22,740 nucleotides of DNA from CAZXCK01 sp964639225. Its GTDB lineage: Bacteria > Chloroflexota > Anaerolineae > Aggregatilineales > Phototrophicaceae. The notes under the pieces are model-generated. The model did not search any database. It was not told the origin of the DNA and worked only from the letters and a program-made list of their open reading frames with translations. Position 1 is the stretch's first letter. The number at the start of each line of letters is the position of its first letter. The DNA lies in contig CAZXCK010000069.1 in NCBI GenBank assembly GCA_964639225.1, positions 1 to 22,740 of the forward strand. Reading direction: 5' to 3'. Below, in pieces: positions 15,132-22,740 of this stretch. A program made the translations under genes and the position numbers.

Positions 15132-16478
15132 ATGCTCGCCGAGCAAATCAACGACGTCCACGTACTGATCGAAAAGCACGATTGGTCGGCTGTCCGCGCG
15201 GCGGTCAACAAACTGCCAGAAGCCGAGATCGCCGAGCTGTTGTTTGAACTGGACACCACCGACCGGATGGTATTGTTTCGCCTGCTCCCGCGAGACATCT
15301 CCACCGAGGTTTTCTCCCAGCTCGAATACGATGACGCCAATCGCCTGCTCGCCGAACTGACATCCGAAGAAGCACGGCGACTGCTGGCCGAACTCAGCCC
15401 GGACGACCGCACCCAGCTTTTTGAGGAATTGCCCGGCCAGGTGACGCAGCGACTGCTCAACCTGCTCAACCCGCAGGACCTGGCCGAAACACGCAAGCTG
15501 CTCGGTTACCCACCGGAGAGCGTGGGTCGCCTGATGACCCCGGATTACATCGCCGTGCGGCCAGAGTGGACCATCGGCAGGGTGTTGCAGCATATTCGCG
15601 CCAAAGGCCACAACAGCGAGACCATCAACGTATTGTATGTCACTGATGCCCGGTGGAAGCTGCTGGATGCCGTGGAGCTGCGCCGTTTCATCCTGGCGGA
15701 CCTGGATACAACGGTCGATCAGATCATGGACTACACCTTCATCGCCCTGCAGGCCACCGAAGACCGCGAAGAGGCCGTACGCACGATGGAACGCTACGAC
15801 CTGGAAGTGGTGCCGGTAGTGGATACCGCTGGCATTCTGGTGGGCATCGTCACCTTTGACGACGTGCTCGATGTGGCGCAGGAGGAGGTCACCGAGGACT
15901 TTCACAAAGGGGCGGCGGTCACGCCGCTGCGCGGCAGCTACCGCGACGCGACCTTTGGCTCGCTGTACAGCAAACGCATCGGCTGGTTGATTATACTTGT
16001 ATTCGTCAACATCCTATCCGGCGCGGTGATTCACTATTTTGAGGACACTATCGCCGCCAACGTGGCGCTGGTCTTTTTCCTGCCGCTGCTCATCGCCAGC
16101 AGCGGTAACGCCGGTTCGCAGGCATCCACGCTGATGGTCCGTGCGCTGGCGATGGGCGACGTCCAACTCGGCGACTGGGGTCGGCTGCTGGGCAAGGAAA
16201 TCCTGGTCGCGATGGCGCTGGGTCTGTCGATGGCGGGCGCGGTAGCTGTGATCGGCATCGCACGTGGCGGCCAGATGATCGGCCTGACGGTGGCGCTGAC
16301 GATGATCTCGGTGGTGATGGTCGGCAGCATCATCGGCACCGGCATGCCGTTTCTGCTCAGCCGCTTTAACTTCGACCCGGCCACGGCCAGCACCCCGCTG
16401 ATCACCTCGCTGGCCGATATATCCGGCGTGCTGATCTACTTTGCAATTGCCAGCGCCCTGCTGAGTTCCACAGCCTGA
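15132..16478 (+). CDS. mgtE: Magnesium transporter MgtE
   Basis: 448 residues from ATG 15132, chosen because AAGGAG (15118-15123) lies eight bases before it; a GTG at 15108 in the same frame has no such site. Domain order is the typical one: an MgtE N-domain of helical hairpins (about 15-125), a tandem CBS pair (about 133-255), a connecting helix, then five membrane helices (about 282-446). Pore-region motifs are SSGNAGSQ (323-330) and NFDPATASTPLIT (413-425), with D415 equivalent to the Mg-coordinating aspartate. It imports Mg2+ as a homodimer, and the N and CBS domains close the pore when cytoplasmic Mg2+ is high. A leader with an intrinsic terminator precedes it. Confidence 0.96.
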   Translation: MLAEQINDVHVLIEKHDWSAVRAAVNKLPEAEIAELLFELDTTDRMVLFRLLPRDISTEVFSQLEYDDANRLLAELTSEEARRLLAELSPDDRTQLFEELPGQVTQRLLNLLNPQDLAETRKLLGYPPESVGRLMTPDYIAVRPEWTIGRVLQHIRAKGHNSETINVLYVTDARWKLLDAVELRRFILADLDTTVDQIMDYTFIALQATEDREEAVRTMERYDLEVVPVVDTAGILVGIVTFDDVLDVAQEEVTEDFHKGAAVTPLRGSYRDATFGSLYSKRIGWLIILVFVNILSGAVIHYFEDTIAANVALVFFLPLLIASSGNAGSQASTLMVRALAMGDVQLGDWGRLLGKEILVAMALGLSMAGAVAVIGIARGGQMIGLTVALTMISVVMVGSIIGTGMPFLLSRFNFDPATASTPLITSLADISGVLIYFAIASALLSSTA

Positions 16479-16492
16479 CAATAACACGACTT

Positions 16493-16526
16493 CGCCCGCC
16501 AGCGAGTGCGTATTCTCTGGCGGGCG
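16493..16526. terminator. Hairpin between convergent mgtE and esterase genes
   Basis: CGCCCGCCAG (16493-16502) pairs perfectly with CTGGCGGGCG (16517-16526) around 14 bases. Neither side has a T-tract. Its position 15 bp after mgtE and 11 bp from the end of the convergent gene suggests two-way transcript termination or 3'-end protection. Confidence 0.5.
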
Positions 16527-16536
16527 GTCCCTCACC

Positions 16537-17508
16537 TCAGCGCGGCCAGATGGTGTTAAGGAAACGCACCTTCTCCACCGCATGATGAATACCACCCCCC
16601 TCGTGGCCGTTAAAATCGTAGACTTTGATCTCGCGCTGGCAGGTCATATGATTGTAAGCGGCATACACTGAAGACGGCGGGCAGATGGTATCCATGAGCG
16701 CCGTTGAAATCAGCGTCCGCGCCTGGATGCGCGGCGCGAAGTTCAGTCCATCGAAGTAATCTAGCGTGCCGAACACCTGCGCGGCATGGTCACGGTGGGT
16801 CGCCAGATAACGCACGATTTCCTCATACGGGTGGTCGTCCGTATGACCGACCGTGCGCCGGAAATGGCACAGGAACGGCACATCCGGCATGGCGACCGCC
16901 ACATCAGGGACCAGCGCGCCCACCGCCAGCGTCACGCCACCCCCCTGGCTGATTCCGGTCACAGCGACACGCTGGCGGTCCACATCGTCGCGGCTGCGAA
17001 TCGCTTCGACGGCGCGCACGGCATCGGTATACAGCCGCCGGTAATAATAGGTCTGTGGGCTGAGGATACCCTGAGTCATATAGCCCGGTACTGCCGGGTT
17101 AGCGCCATCAGGCAAGTCCGGCGTGTCGCCGTGCAGCCAGACGCTGCCCTGCCCGCGCGTGTCCATCACCAGATAGGCGAAACCGGCGCTGGGCCAATGC
17201 AGCCAGTTGGCTGGAAAGCCGCGCCCGCCGCCATAGCCGATATACTCGACCACCGCCGGCAGCGGCTCGGTGACACCAGTCGGGCGCATATACCAGCCTT
17301 TGACCGGCTGGCCGCCGTAACCGGCAAACGTTACATCGAACACGTCCAGCGTGCGCAGACCGTAATCCACCGGCACGAAGCGCGCATCAAGCGGATAGCT
17401 GCGCGCCTCGTCAAGTGTTGCCTGCCAGAAAACGTCAAAATTCGGTGGTTCGCTGCGTTCGGGTCGATATGCTGCCAGTTCCTCACGAGACATATCAAAA
17501 TAGGCCAT
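16537..17508 (-). CDS. Acetyl esterase, acetylxylan esterase/cephalosporin-C deacetylase type (CE7)
   Basis: 323 residues from ATG 17508, preceded by GAGGGGG; the frame runs on to 17667 without a better start. It is an alpha/beta hydrolase with a CE7-like layout: RGQG (118-121), nucleophile S187 in GISQGGG, D273 in LMDTICPPS, and H302 in NGHEGG. CE7 enzymes remove acetyl groups from xylo-oligosaccharides and other small acetylated sugars, usually in the cytoplasm as oligomers. No signal peptide is visible, so it should act on imported substrates. It is divergent from the Ala/Lys-rich protein gene, with 185 bp between the two starts. Confidence 0.9.
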   Translation of the reverse strand: MAYFDMSREELAAYRPERSEPPNFDVFWQATLDEARSYPLDARFVPVDYGLRTLDVFDVTFAGYGGQPVKGWYMRPTGVTEPLPAVVEYIGYGGGRGFPANWLHWPSAGFAYLVMDTRGQGSVWLHGDTPDLPDGANPAVPGYMTQGILSPQTYYYRRLYTDAVRAVEAIRSRDDVDRQRVAVTGISQGGGVTLAVGALVPDVAVAMPDVPFLCHFRRTVGHTDDHPYEEIVRYLATHRDHAAQVFGTLDYFDGLNFAPRIQARTLISTALMDTICPPSSVYAAYNHMTCQREIKVYDFNGHEGGGIHHAVEKVRFLNTIWPR

Positions 17509-17693
17509 ATTGTCCCCCTCATGGTGATGTGTATGCCAATGGTTGAGGCCATAGTCTAGCGCGCCAGCCAGGACACGCCAATCATTAGCCCGGCAGATTA
17601 TCGCTATTATGATTTTTATCACCGTGGCTTTTTGACATCTTACACTTGGACACTTCAAGCAGATCACATACAGTAAATTAGGAGATATGTCAC

Positions 17694-18398
17694 TTGATTA
17701 TCAGTATGCCGGCATGTTCAGAAAAAGGAGATGTGCGGGCCTACCCCGCCAGACCAACGATGACTGACCAAGAGAAAAAGAATGTTCCACCTGTCCCGCC
17801 TGCGCCACCCGTTCCGCCAGTCGAGGAACCCGCCGAGCCAGCCCGTAAGCCGCGCACCACGCGCAGCAAGGCAAAGAAAGAGGAGCCGGAGATCGTCGCC
17901 GAGACGACAACCGGCAGCCCGGACCCAGTCGCCCAGGCGCAGAAGAGCGCCAGCAAACAGGCCGAGGCCACCGCTAAAGCCGCCCGTTCCGCCGCCAACG
18001 AGGCTGCCAAAGCGGCGAAATCCGCCAGCGCCGCCGCCAAAAGCAAAGCCACCGCCAAAGCGAACGAGGCCGCTGCCGCCGCCAAAGCCGCCGCCGATGA
18101 ACTGGCCAAAGCCGCCGAGACCGCCGCTGGCCCACGCATGGACTCCGCTTTTGAGCAGTTTCTGGAGCACCAGCGCAACGCCGTGAAGGAAGTCGGGCGC
18201 GCCCTGGAAGCCATGATCCCCGACGGCGTGCGCGAACATGGCTCAAGCGCCTACAAAGAAACCATCGAGGGCTATCGCGGTTTGTTCAACGCCGTGATCG
18301 ATGAAGTCAACACTAAGGTTGAGCAGTTCACACCGGAATTTCTCAAAACGCAGGGCGAAGACTCTACCACCGACGAATCGGAGAAGAAAGCCGAATAA
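17694..18398 (+). CDS. Ala/Lys-rich helical protein, phasin- or histone H1-like
   Basis: 234 residues from a TTG at 17694, which has AGGAG nine bases upstream; an ATG at 17760 (MTDQEKK) is the main alternative and gives a 212-residue protein. In the longer form there is a proline-rich N-terminus (PPVPPAPPVPP), a basic patch (KPRTTRSKAKK, about 52-62), then about 70 residues of almost pure Ala/Lys/Ser helical repeats (AAKAA, KANEAAAAAK), and a more ordinary amphipathic C-terminal part (about 150-215) resembling phasins that coat polyhydroxyalkanoate granules. No PHA genes are nearby. The lysine-alanine tail could also bind DNA as H1-like proteins do. Function is open. A hairpin terminator follows. 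Confidence 0.75.
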   Translation: MIISMPACSEKGDVRAYPARPTMTDQEKKNVPPVPPAPPVPPVEEPAEPARKPRTTRSKAKKEEPEIVAETTTGSPDPVAQAQKSASKQAEATAKAARSAANEAAKAAKSASAAAKSKATAKANEAAAAAKAAADELAKAAETAAGPRMDSAFEQFLEHQRNAVKEVGRALEAMIPDGVREHGSSAYKETIEGYRGLFNAVIDEVNTKVEQFTPEFLKTQGEDSTTDESEKKAE

Positions 18399-18425
18399 GC
18401 CACTTTCCAGGCCCGATCTGACCTG

Positions 18426-18456
18426 CGGGCGCGTTGGGTAACCAGCGCGCCCGTTT
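18426..18456 (+). terminator. Terminator after the Ala/Lys-rich gene
   Basis: Arms 18426-18437 and 18442-18453 (CGGGCGCGTTGG/CCAGCGCGCCCG, one G-U pair) close on a GTAA tetraloop, followed by TTT. It ends four bases before the stop end of the convergent glycerate kinase gene and may end both transcripts. Confidence 0.65.
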
Positions 18457-18459
18457 GAG

Positions 18460-19596
18460 TCAGCGGCGGGTGTTGATCTGCAGCAGATACCCCAGTCGCA
18501 GTGCCGCCCGCGTCACCAGTTCGCCTGCGTGTTCCAGCGCCTCGGCCAGCGCCATCGGGCGGGTGACAATCGGCAGCACGGCGTTGACACCGGCCTCATG
18601 AAACAGATCGTCGGGCGCTTCCAGCCCACCGACAATCGCCACTACCGGCACACCAGCGGCCTGAGCCTGGCGCGCCACGCCAATCGGCCCTTTACCTTGT
18701 ATCGTCTGCGCGTCGATGCGGCCCTCGCCGGTGACCACCAGCACAGCATCCCGTAGATGGTCAGCAAAGCCGGCATGGTCAAGAATCAGGTCAATACCGG
18801 ACTCAATGCGACCGCCCAGCAGCGCCATCAATCCGGCAGAGAGCGCGCCCGCCGCGCCACCGCCGCGCGTCTGGCGCACATCCACCCCCACATCACGCGC
18901 CACCACGTCGAAGAAGCGGCGCAGGTTGGTCTCCAACCGTTCGACATCTGCTGGTGTCGCGCCCTTCTGCGGACCAAAAACCCGCGCCGCGCCATACTCG
19001 CCCAGCGTCGGATTGTCCACATCCGAAGCGATTACGACCTCAACTTCACGCCAGCGTGGGTCGAGTCCATTGGTATCCAGCGCGGCGACTCGCTCCAGGC
19101 TGACGGCGTCGTTGGGCAGCGGCGCGCCACCGGAATCGAGGGCGCGCACACCGAGCGCCAGCAGACAACCCAGACCACCGTCAACAGTGGCACTGCCGCC
19201 CATGCCCACGATGACCCGGCGCGCCCCGGCATCCAGCGCGGCGGCCATCAACTGGCCGGTGCCGTAAGTGGTGGCTCGCAGTGGCGCGTGCTCATCATCG
19301 CTCAGTAGTTCCAGGCCAGACGCCAGCGCCATCTCGATGACGGCGGTGTGCCCGTCGTCGATCAGCCCGTAAGCCGCTTCGACCGGCCTGCCCAGCGGAT
19401 CGAGGACAGTCATCGATTGCCGCTGGCCGCCGCGCATCAGAAAGGCGTCCAGCGTGCCGTTGCCGCCGTCAGCGATCGGTAGCTGGACCACCGTCGCGCC
19501 CAGGCCAGAACGCGCCAGTCCCTCGGCGATACAGGCCGCCACCTCGTGCGCGGCCAGACTGTGCTTAAATGCGCCCGGCGCTGCGATGATCTTCAT
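18460..19596 (-). CDS. Glycerate kinase, GarK/GlxK family
   Basis: 378 residues, the family's usual size. Aligned by eye with E. coli GarK: APGAFKHSLAA (6-16) at the APDSYKESLSA position, IADGGNGT (42-49), GMGGSATVDGG (130-140), DVDNPTLGEYGAARVFGPQKGA and GEGRIDAQTIQGKGPIGVA. It phosphorylates D-glycerate to 2-phosphoglycerate in the cytoplasm. Three conserved sites differ from GarK: D to G in APD, E to N in GGEGT, and N to V in SATND. GAGGAAAGGG lies just before the ATG. It is divergent from nagA and not visibly in an operon. The family call is firm; the exact substrate is less so. Confidence 0.9.
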   Translation of the reverse strand: MKIIAAPGAFKHSLAAHEVAACIAEGLARSGLGATVVQLPIADGGNGTLDAFLMRGGQRQSMTVLDPLGRPVEAAYGLIDDGHTAVIEMALASGLELLSDDEHAPLRATTYGTGQLMAAALDAGARRVIVGMGGSATVDGGLGCLLALGVRALDSGGAPLPNDAVSLERVAALDTNGLDPRWREVEVVIASDVDNPTLGEYGAARVFGPQKGATPADVERLETNLRRFFDVVARDVGVDVRQTRGGGAAGALSAGLMALLGGRIESGIDLILDHAGFADHLRDAVLVVTGEGRIDAQTIQGKGPIGVARQAQAAGVPVVAIVGGLEAPDDLFHEAGVNAVLPIVTRPMALAEALEHAGELVTRAALRLGYLLQINTRR

Positions 19597-19626
19597 GTTG
19601 CCCTTTCCTCAAGCTAACCATTGCCG

Positions 19627-19654
19627 TTGCGTTTGCATGCTCTAAAAGTATAAA
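19627..19654 (+). promoter_or_regulatory. Candidate promoter for nagA
   Basis: TTGCGT (19627-19632), a 16-bp spacer, then TATAAA (19649-19654) in a locally AT-rich patch of the divergent region 19597-19832. It would give a leader of about 170 bases. This is moderate sequence evidence only. Confidence 0.35.
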
Positions 19655-19832
19655 ATAGATACAATCAACAAACCAACCCGACCCTGCTTACCGGTCACCT
19701 GACGCTATCCAATCAACGAATTGCCAGCTCGCCAGCCTGACCAGCACACGCCAATCCGCACCGTTGTTGTGCCAGCCAGTATCCGGGCTGTATCGTCGAG
19801 TTAACCGAGAATCACCGATAGGACAAAACATT

Positions 19833-20984
19833 ATGCTCATCAAGAACGCCAAACTGGTCACGCCGGCAGGTGTCTACAATCCGGGCTGGCTGCGCTGCAA
19901 AGGTGGCGTCATTATCGCCTTGGGAAGCGGCGCCGCCCCCGAGACGCACGAAGGCGACATCATCGACGCTGGCGGCGACTGGCTGCTGCCCGGTTTCGTC
20001 GATATACACGTGCATGGCGGCATGGGAGCCGAAGCGATGGACGCCACGCCCGAAGCGCTGCGGGCCATGTCTCGCTTCGCTGCTCAAAACGGCGTAACCG
20101 CCATCCTGCCGACTACCTGGACGGACTCCGCCGAGCGTATCCAGGCAGCCCTGGCCAACATCGCCGCCTGCACCGGCCCGCAGCCCGATGGCGCCACCAT
20201 CGCCGGGGCGCACATGGAAGGCCCGTACCTCAACCCCAGCAAGTGCGGCGCTCAGAGCACGCTGCACATCCGCGCAGCCGCCCGCGATGAGGTTATGCCC
20301 TGGCTGGATATGAACGTCATCCGGCTGATCTCGCTGGCGCCGGAGATTCCTGAAAACCGCTGGCTCATCACCGAATGTACACGGCGCGGCATTACCGTGT
20401 CGGCGGCGCACACCGCCGCCACCTACGACGAGATGCTCTATGCCGCCAACCTGGGCGTCACCCATGCGACGCACACCTATAACGCCATGACCGGCCTGCA
20501 TCACCGCGAGCCAGGTACGCTGGGCGCTGTGCTGACGCTGCCACAGGTCCGCTGCGAAATCATCGCCGACAACATCCATGTGCATCCGGGCGCTATGAAA
20601 CTGGCATTTGCTGCCAAAGGCGCCGGCGGAATCGTACTCGTCACCGACGCCATTCGCGGCGCTGGTATGCCGGACGGCACCTACCCGGTCGATGACCGCG
20701 AAATCACCGTCAAGGACGGCAGCGCCCGCCTGGCCGATGGTACGCTGGCCGGCAGCATCCTGACGATGAATGCGGCGCTGCGCAACTTCATGAACGCTAC
20801 CGGCGCGCCGCTGGAGACAATCTGGCCGGTGACCAGTCTTAACCCGGCTCAGGCGGTTGGTATCGCCGCGCGTAAAGGCAGCCTGGAGATCGGCAAAGAC
20901 GCCGACCTGATCCTGGTCGATGACTCGATCAACGTTCACCTGACAATGGTCGAAGGCCGCATCGTTTACCAATCCACCTGGTAA
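19833..20984 (+). CDS. nagA: N-acetylglucosamine-6-phosphate deacetylase
   Basis: 383 residues from ATG 19833, with AGGA about ten bases upstream; the frame opens further to 19764 without a better start. It is an amidohydrolase with HVH (59, 61) in LPGFVDIHVHGG, the metal-binding glutamate E129 in HMEGPY, H193 in AAHTAA, H214 in THTYNAM, and catalytic D272 in LVTDAI. It removes acetate from GlcNAc-6-phosphate, feeding cell-wall or chitin amino sugar into glycolysis and wall synthesis. No nagB or amino-sugar transporter is adjacent. The ROK kinase at 8323 could in principle supply GlcNAc-6-phosphate, but that link is speculative. Confidence 0.95.
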   Translation: MLIKNAKLVTPAGVYNPGWLRCKGGVIIALGSGAAPETHEGDIIDAGGDWLLPGFVDIHVHGGMGAEAMDATPEALRAMSRFAAQNGVTAILPTTWTDSAERIQAALANIAACTGPQPDGATIAGAHMEGPYLNPSKCGAQSTLHIRAAARDEVMPWLDMNVIRLISLAPEIPENRWLITECTRRGITVSAAHTAATYDEMLYAANLGVTHATHTYNAMTGLHHREPGTLGAVLTLPQVRCEIIADNIHVHPGAMKLAFAAKGAGGIVLVTDAIRGAGMPDGTYPVDDREITVKDGSARLADGTLAGSILTMNAALRNFMNATGAPLETIWPVTSLNPAQAVGIAARKGSLEIGKDADLILVDDSINVHLTMVEGRIVYQSTW

Positions 20985-20996
20985 GCTGACACGTTC

Positions 20997-21037
20997 CGGC
21001 GGGGGCGGTTGTAACTGGTCCCCGCCGCTATTTCTTC
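20997..21037 (+). terminator. Terminator after nagA
   Basis: CGGCGGGG (20997-21004) pairs with CCCCGCCG (21020-21027) around 15 bases, followed by the T-rich CTATTTCTT. It lies 12 bp after the nagA stop. Confidence 0.65.
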
Positions 21038-21234
21038 CCCCCGAAAGCAGCTACAACTTTTATCTATTCTTAACGCTTCGCTGTCACTGGCATCGAACAG
21101 ATGCTGATTCATGAAAAATTTACTAATTTCAGGTAGTTATATCACGTTATTGACAATTCTTCATATAGAAACCCTGTAGAATAGAATTGATAACCGGTGC
21201 AGATTGACTGCTCAATTGGCAGGAGAGCCGCGTA

Positions 21235-22014
21235 ATGCCTACAGTGAACGATGTCCGGGTTGCCATGAGACAGAGCAAGCGCCAGGAAGCGCTGGAAATG
21301 CTGCGAGAAATCCTCAGGCACAACCCCAGCGCCGATGCCCTGTATCTGGCAGCGGAACTTTCTGCAAACGAAGAAGCCGCCATCAAGCACATCCGGCGCG
21401 CGCTGCTGCTGGAACCCGATCACCAGCCCTCGCAGAAGTGGCTCAAACGCAAGGGGATCAACCCCGGAACCTTCGCGCACCAACTGGGCGAAGAAGTCAT
21501 CCAGACGATTTACGAGCAAAGCGACAAAACGCCGCTGCTCAGCCGGCTGGCACGCTGGCAGCAGTTGGCGATCTTCGGCGTGCTGGCGACGGCCCTGCTG
21601 CTGATTATCGGGACCGGCATCGTCATCCTGCTGCGCTCCACACCCGAAACGCGGGCGGAATCCAGCCTGCCCACCGCGGCGCCGGTCAGTCTGCTGAACG
21701 CACCAGCCTTCCAGGAGCAGTTTCTGAACAGCGGGCTGGACCTGCAACCGGCACCGGCCAGCAGCGCCATCCGCGACATTCAGGGCGAGACGCTGACCTT
21801 CGCCCTGGCAACCGGTGGCCGAAGCTATGACGTTAACATCCTGGTTTATCAGGATATCCCGGCTCTGATCCAGGACCGGACCAGTATCAACAGTTATGCG
21901 CATTATGCTAACGTTCTGAGCGCGTCCAACGTCGTCATGATTTATCCCAAAACGATGGACAGCCAGACGGCGCGCCAGCTTGTGCAGACCTTTGAGACCA
22001 TCACAGGCGTTTAG
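21235..22014 (+). CDS. Single-pass membrane protein with TPR-like N-terminus, function unknown
   Basis: 259 residues. Residues 5-64 resemble one or two TPR-like helical pairs (QEALEMLREILRHNPSADALYLAAEL, then a second pair ending ALLLEPDHQPSQKWL). A single membrane helix spans about 110-133 (LAIFGVLATALLLIIGTGIVILL). The remaining 125 or so residues would lie outside the membrane and show no motif I recognise. AGGAG precedes the ATG by nine bases. A TTGACA at 21150 may be part of a promoter, but I see no well-spaced -10. The gene lies 72 bp before a prepilin gene on the same strand, so a role in pilus assembly or secretion is possible but unproven. Confidence 0.8.
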   Translation: MPTVNDVRVAMRQSKRQEALEMLREILRHNPSADALYLAAELSANEEAAIKHIRRALLLEPDHQPSQKWLKRKGINPGTFAHQLGEEVIQTIYEQSDKTPLLSRLARWQQLAIFGVLATALLLIIGTGIVILLRSTPETRAESSLPTAAPVSLLNAPAFQEQFLNSGLDLQPAPASSAIRDIQGETLTFALATGGRSYDVNILVYQDIPALIQDRTSINSYAHYANVLSASNVVMIYPKTMDSQTARQLVQTFETITGV

Positions 22015-22086
22015 TGTGTCCTGAGCAAGTCATCAGCTGCATGCGCTCGCAATCATTCATCATCTCATCGAAGGAGTGCCTTTATT

Positions 22087-22740
22087 ATGTCTGTCCTTAA
22101 CCGAAAGCTGACCCATCATTCCCGAACACCTGGCGCAGCCTCAGGTCAGGCGCTGATGGAATACGCGCTGATTCTGGTACTGGTGTCGGTAATCTGCATC
22201 GTGGTTCTGGTGGTGCTGGGTGACGACATCGCGCGTACCTACGAAACGATGCTGTGCGAAATTGAGGGTGGCGATAACTGCCTGTGCGATGCGCGCGAGG
22301 CGTTCATCGTGGGGCCGGAATTTGTGTGTGCTGGCAACAGCTTTTCCTTCCAGACCCTCACCTCATGCCGGGACCGGACCGAACTCGCACTGAAGATCGA
22401 CTACCCTGACGACACCAGCACCACGCACGGACTGGTCTATGACGAGGGCCAGGGGTTGTTTTATACCTCGTTTGTCAGCCCCAGCCTGTGCGCGTCTATC
22501 GACGGCGGCACCCCGCCGCTGGGCGCTGTCGTCTCAGAGCATACCGACAACGAGTACCTGAATACGCTGCCGTTCAGCTTCAGCGATACGCCCGCAGGTG
22601 ACAGCGAGTCTTCTGGCGGCAGCGATCCCGGCGGCAGCGATCCCGGTGACAGCGATCCCGGTGACAGCGATCCCGGTGGCAGCGATCCCGGTGGCAGCGA
22701 TCCCGGTGGCAGCGATCCCGGTGACAGCGATCCCGGTGGC
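22087..22740 (+). CDS. Flp/Tad-type prepilin with cysteine-rich domain and SDPG(G/D) repeats (runs off right edge)
   Basis: 218 residues are visible. A basic 20-residue leader ends SG, followed by QALMEYALILVLVSVICIVV: cleavage after G20 puts E25 and Y26 at positions +5 and +6, the hallmark of Flp-type (class IVb) pilins, and a membrane helix follows. Flp pilins normally end within 50-80 residues. Here the chain continues with an extracytoplasmic region holding six cysteines (57, 65, 67, 81, 94, 135), probably disulphide-bonded, then from residue 179 a pentapeptide array S-D-P-G-(G/D). AAGGAG lies ten bases before the ATG. The end is not in the window, so what the repeats lead to is unknown. 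It could be a minor or adhesive pilin. Confidence 0.85.
   Translation, partial: MSVLNRKLTHHSRTPGAASGQALMEYALILVLVSVICIVVLVVLGDDIARTYETMLCEIEGGDNCLCDAREAFIVGPEFVCAGNSFSFQTLTSCRDRTELALKIDYPDDTSTTHGLVYDEGQGLFYTSFVSPSLCASIDGGTPPLGAVVSEHTDNEYLNTLPFSFSDTPAGDSESSGGSDPGGSDPGDSDPGDSDPGGSDPGGSDPGGSDPGDSDPGG
22621..22740 (+). repeat. 15-bp coding minisatellite, eight units, open at the right edge
   Basis: Eight back-to-back copies of AGCGATCCCGG(C/T)G(G/A)C fill 22621-22740 exactly and encode S-D-P-G-G or S-D-P-G-D. Variation is limited to two positions, so the array is recent or homogenised. It continues beyond the window. Confidence 0.95.

Noticed and set aside
21150..21182. Promoter TTGACA with TAGAAT before the TPR-like gene
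   Set aside because: The spacing between the two hexamers is 21 bp, outside the working range for sigma-70, and no better -10 is visible.
22621..22740. CRISPR-like array at the right edge
   Set aside because: The units are 15 bp, contiguous without spacers, and in frame with a pilin gene. This is a coding minisatellite.

Overview
The window looks like a piece of a chromosome from a free-living heterotrophic bacterium with high GC. The gene set suggests Chloroflexota, possibly Anaerolineae. That placement is inference from gene content: a sugar-binding protein whose signal peptide ends in AAQ and has no lipobox, a fused trehalose synthase-maltokinase next to glgB, MgtE, and an Flp-type pilin. 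There is no rRNA or other marker gene. I see no phage genes, insertion sequences, CRISPR arrays or tRNAs.

Positions 1-9267 form a divergent sugar-use region. Reading leftward from 7098 are a DeoR-type regulator, a sugar-binding protein made of two fused binding domains, an RbsC/FrcC-type permease, a single-domain ABC ATPase, a PfkB-family sugar kinase, a class I (DeoC/LacD/FbaB-type) aldolase, and the start of a Gfo/Idh/MocA oxidoreductase that runs off the left edge. Reading rightward from 7340 are a non-canonical phosphofructokinase and a ROK-family kinase. Together they give uptake, oxidation or reduction, one or two phosphorylations and aldol cleavage of a sugar or polyol that I cannot name with certainty. 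The shared intergenic region holds a near-consensus sigma-70 promoter for deoR overlapped by two 13-bp direct repeats exactly 20 bp apart, a good operator candidate.

Positions 9285-14563 (minus strand) are alpha-glucan and trehalose genes: a TreS-maltokinase fusion that overlaps glgB by four bases (ATGA). Positions 14564-15131 form a gene-poor leader that ends in a strong intrinsic terminator just before an MgtE magnesium transporter, so attenuation control is plausible. Then come a CE7-type acetyl esterase (minus), an Ala/Lys-rich helical, phasin- or histone-H1-like protein (plus), a glycerate kinase (minus) and N-acetylglucosamine-6-phosphate deacetylase NagA (plus).

Positions 21235-22740 hold a membrane protein with a possible TPR-like N-terminus and an unusual Flp-type prepilin. 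The prepilin carries a six-cysteine domain and a run of S-D-P-G-(G/D) pentapeptide repeats that continues past the right edge.

The most unusual items are the two-domain binding protein with a 388-bp internal perfect repeat, the phosphofructokinase with changed substrate and Mg-binding motifs inside this sugar locus, the deoR operator architecture, the mgtE leader, and the pilin-repeat fusion.
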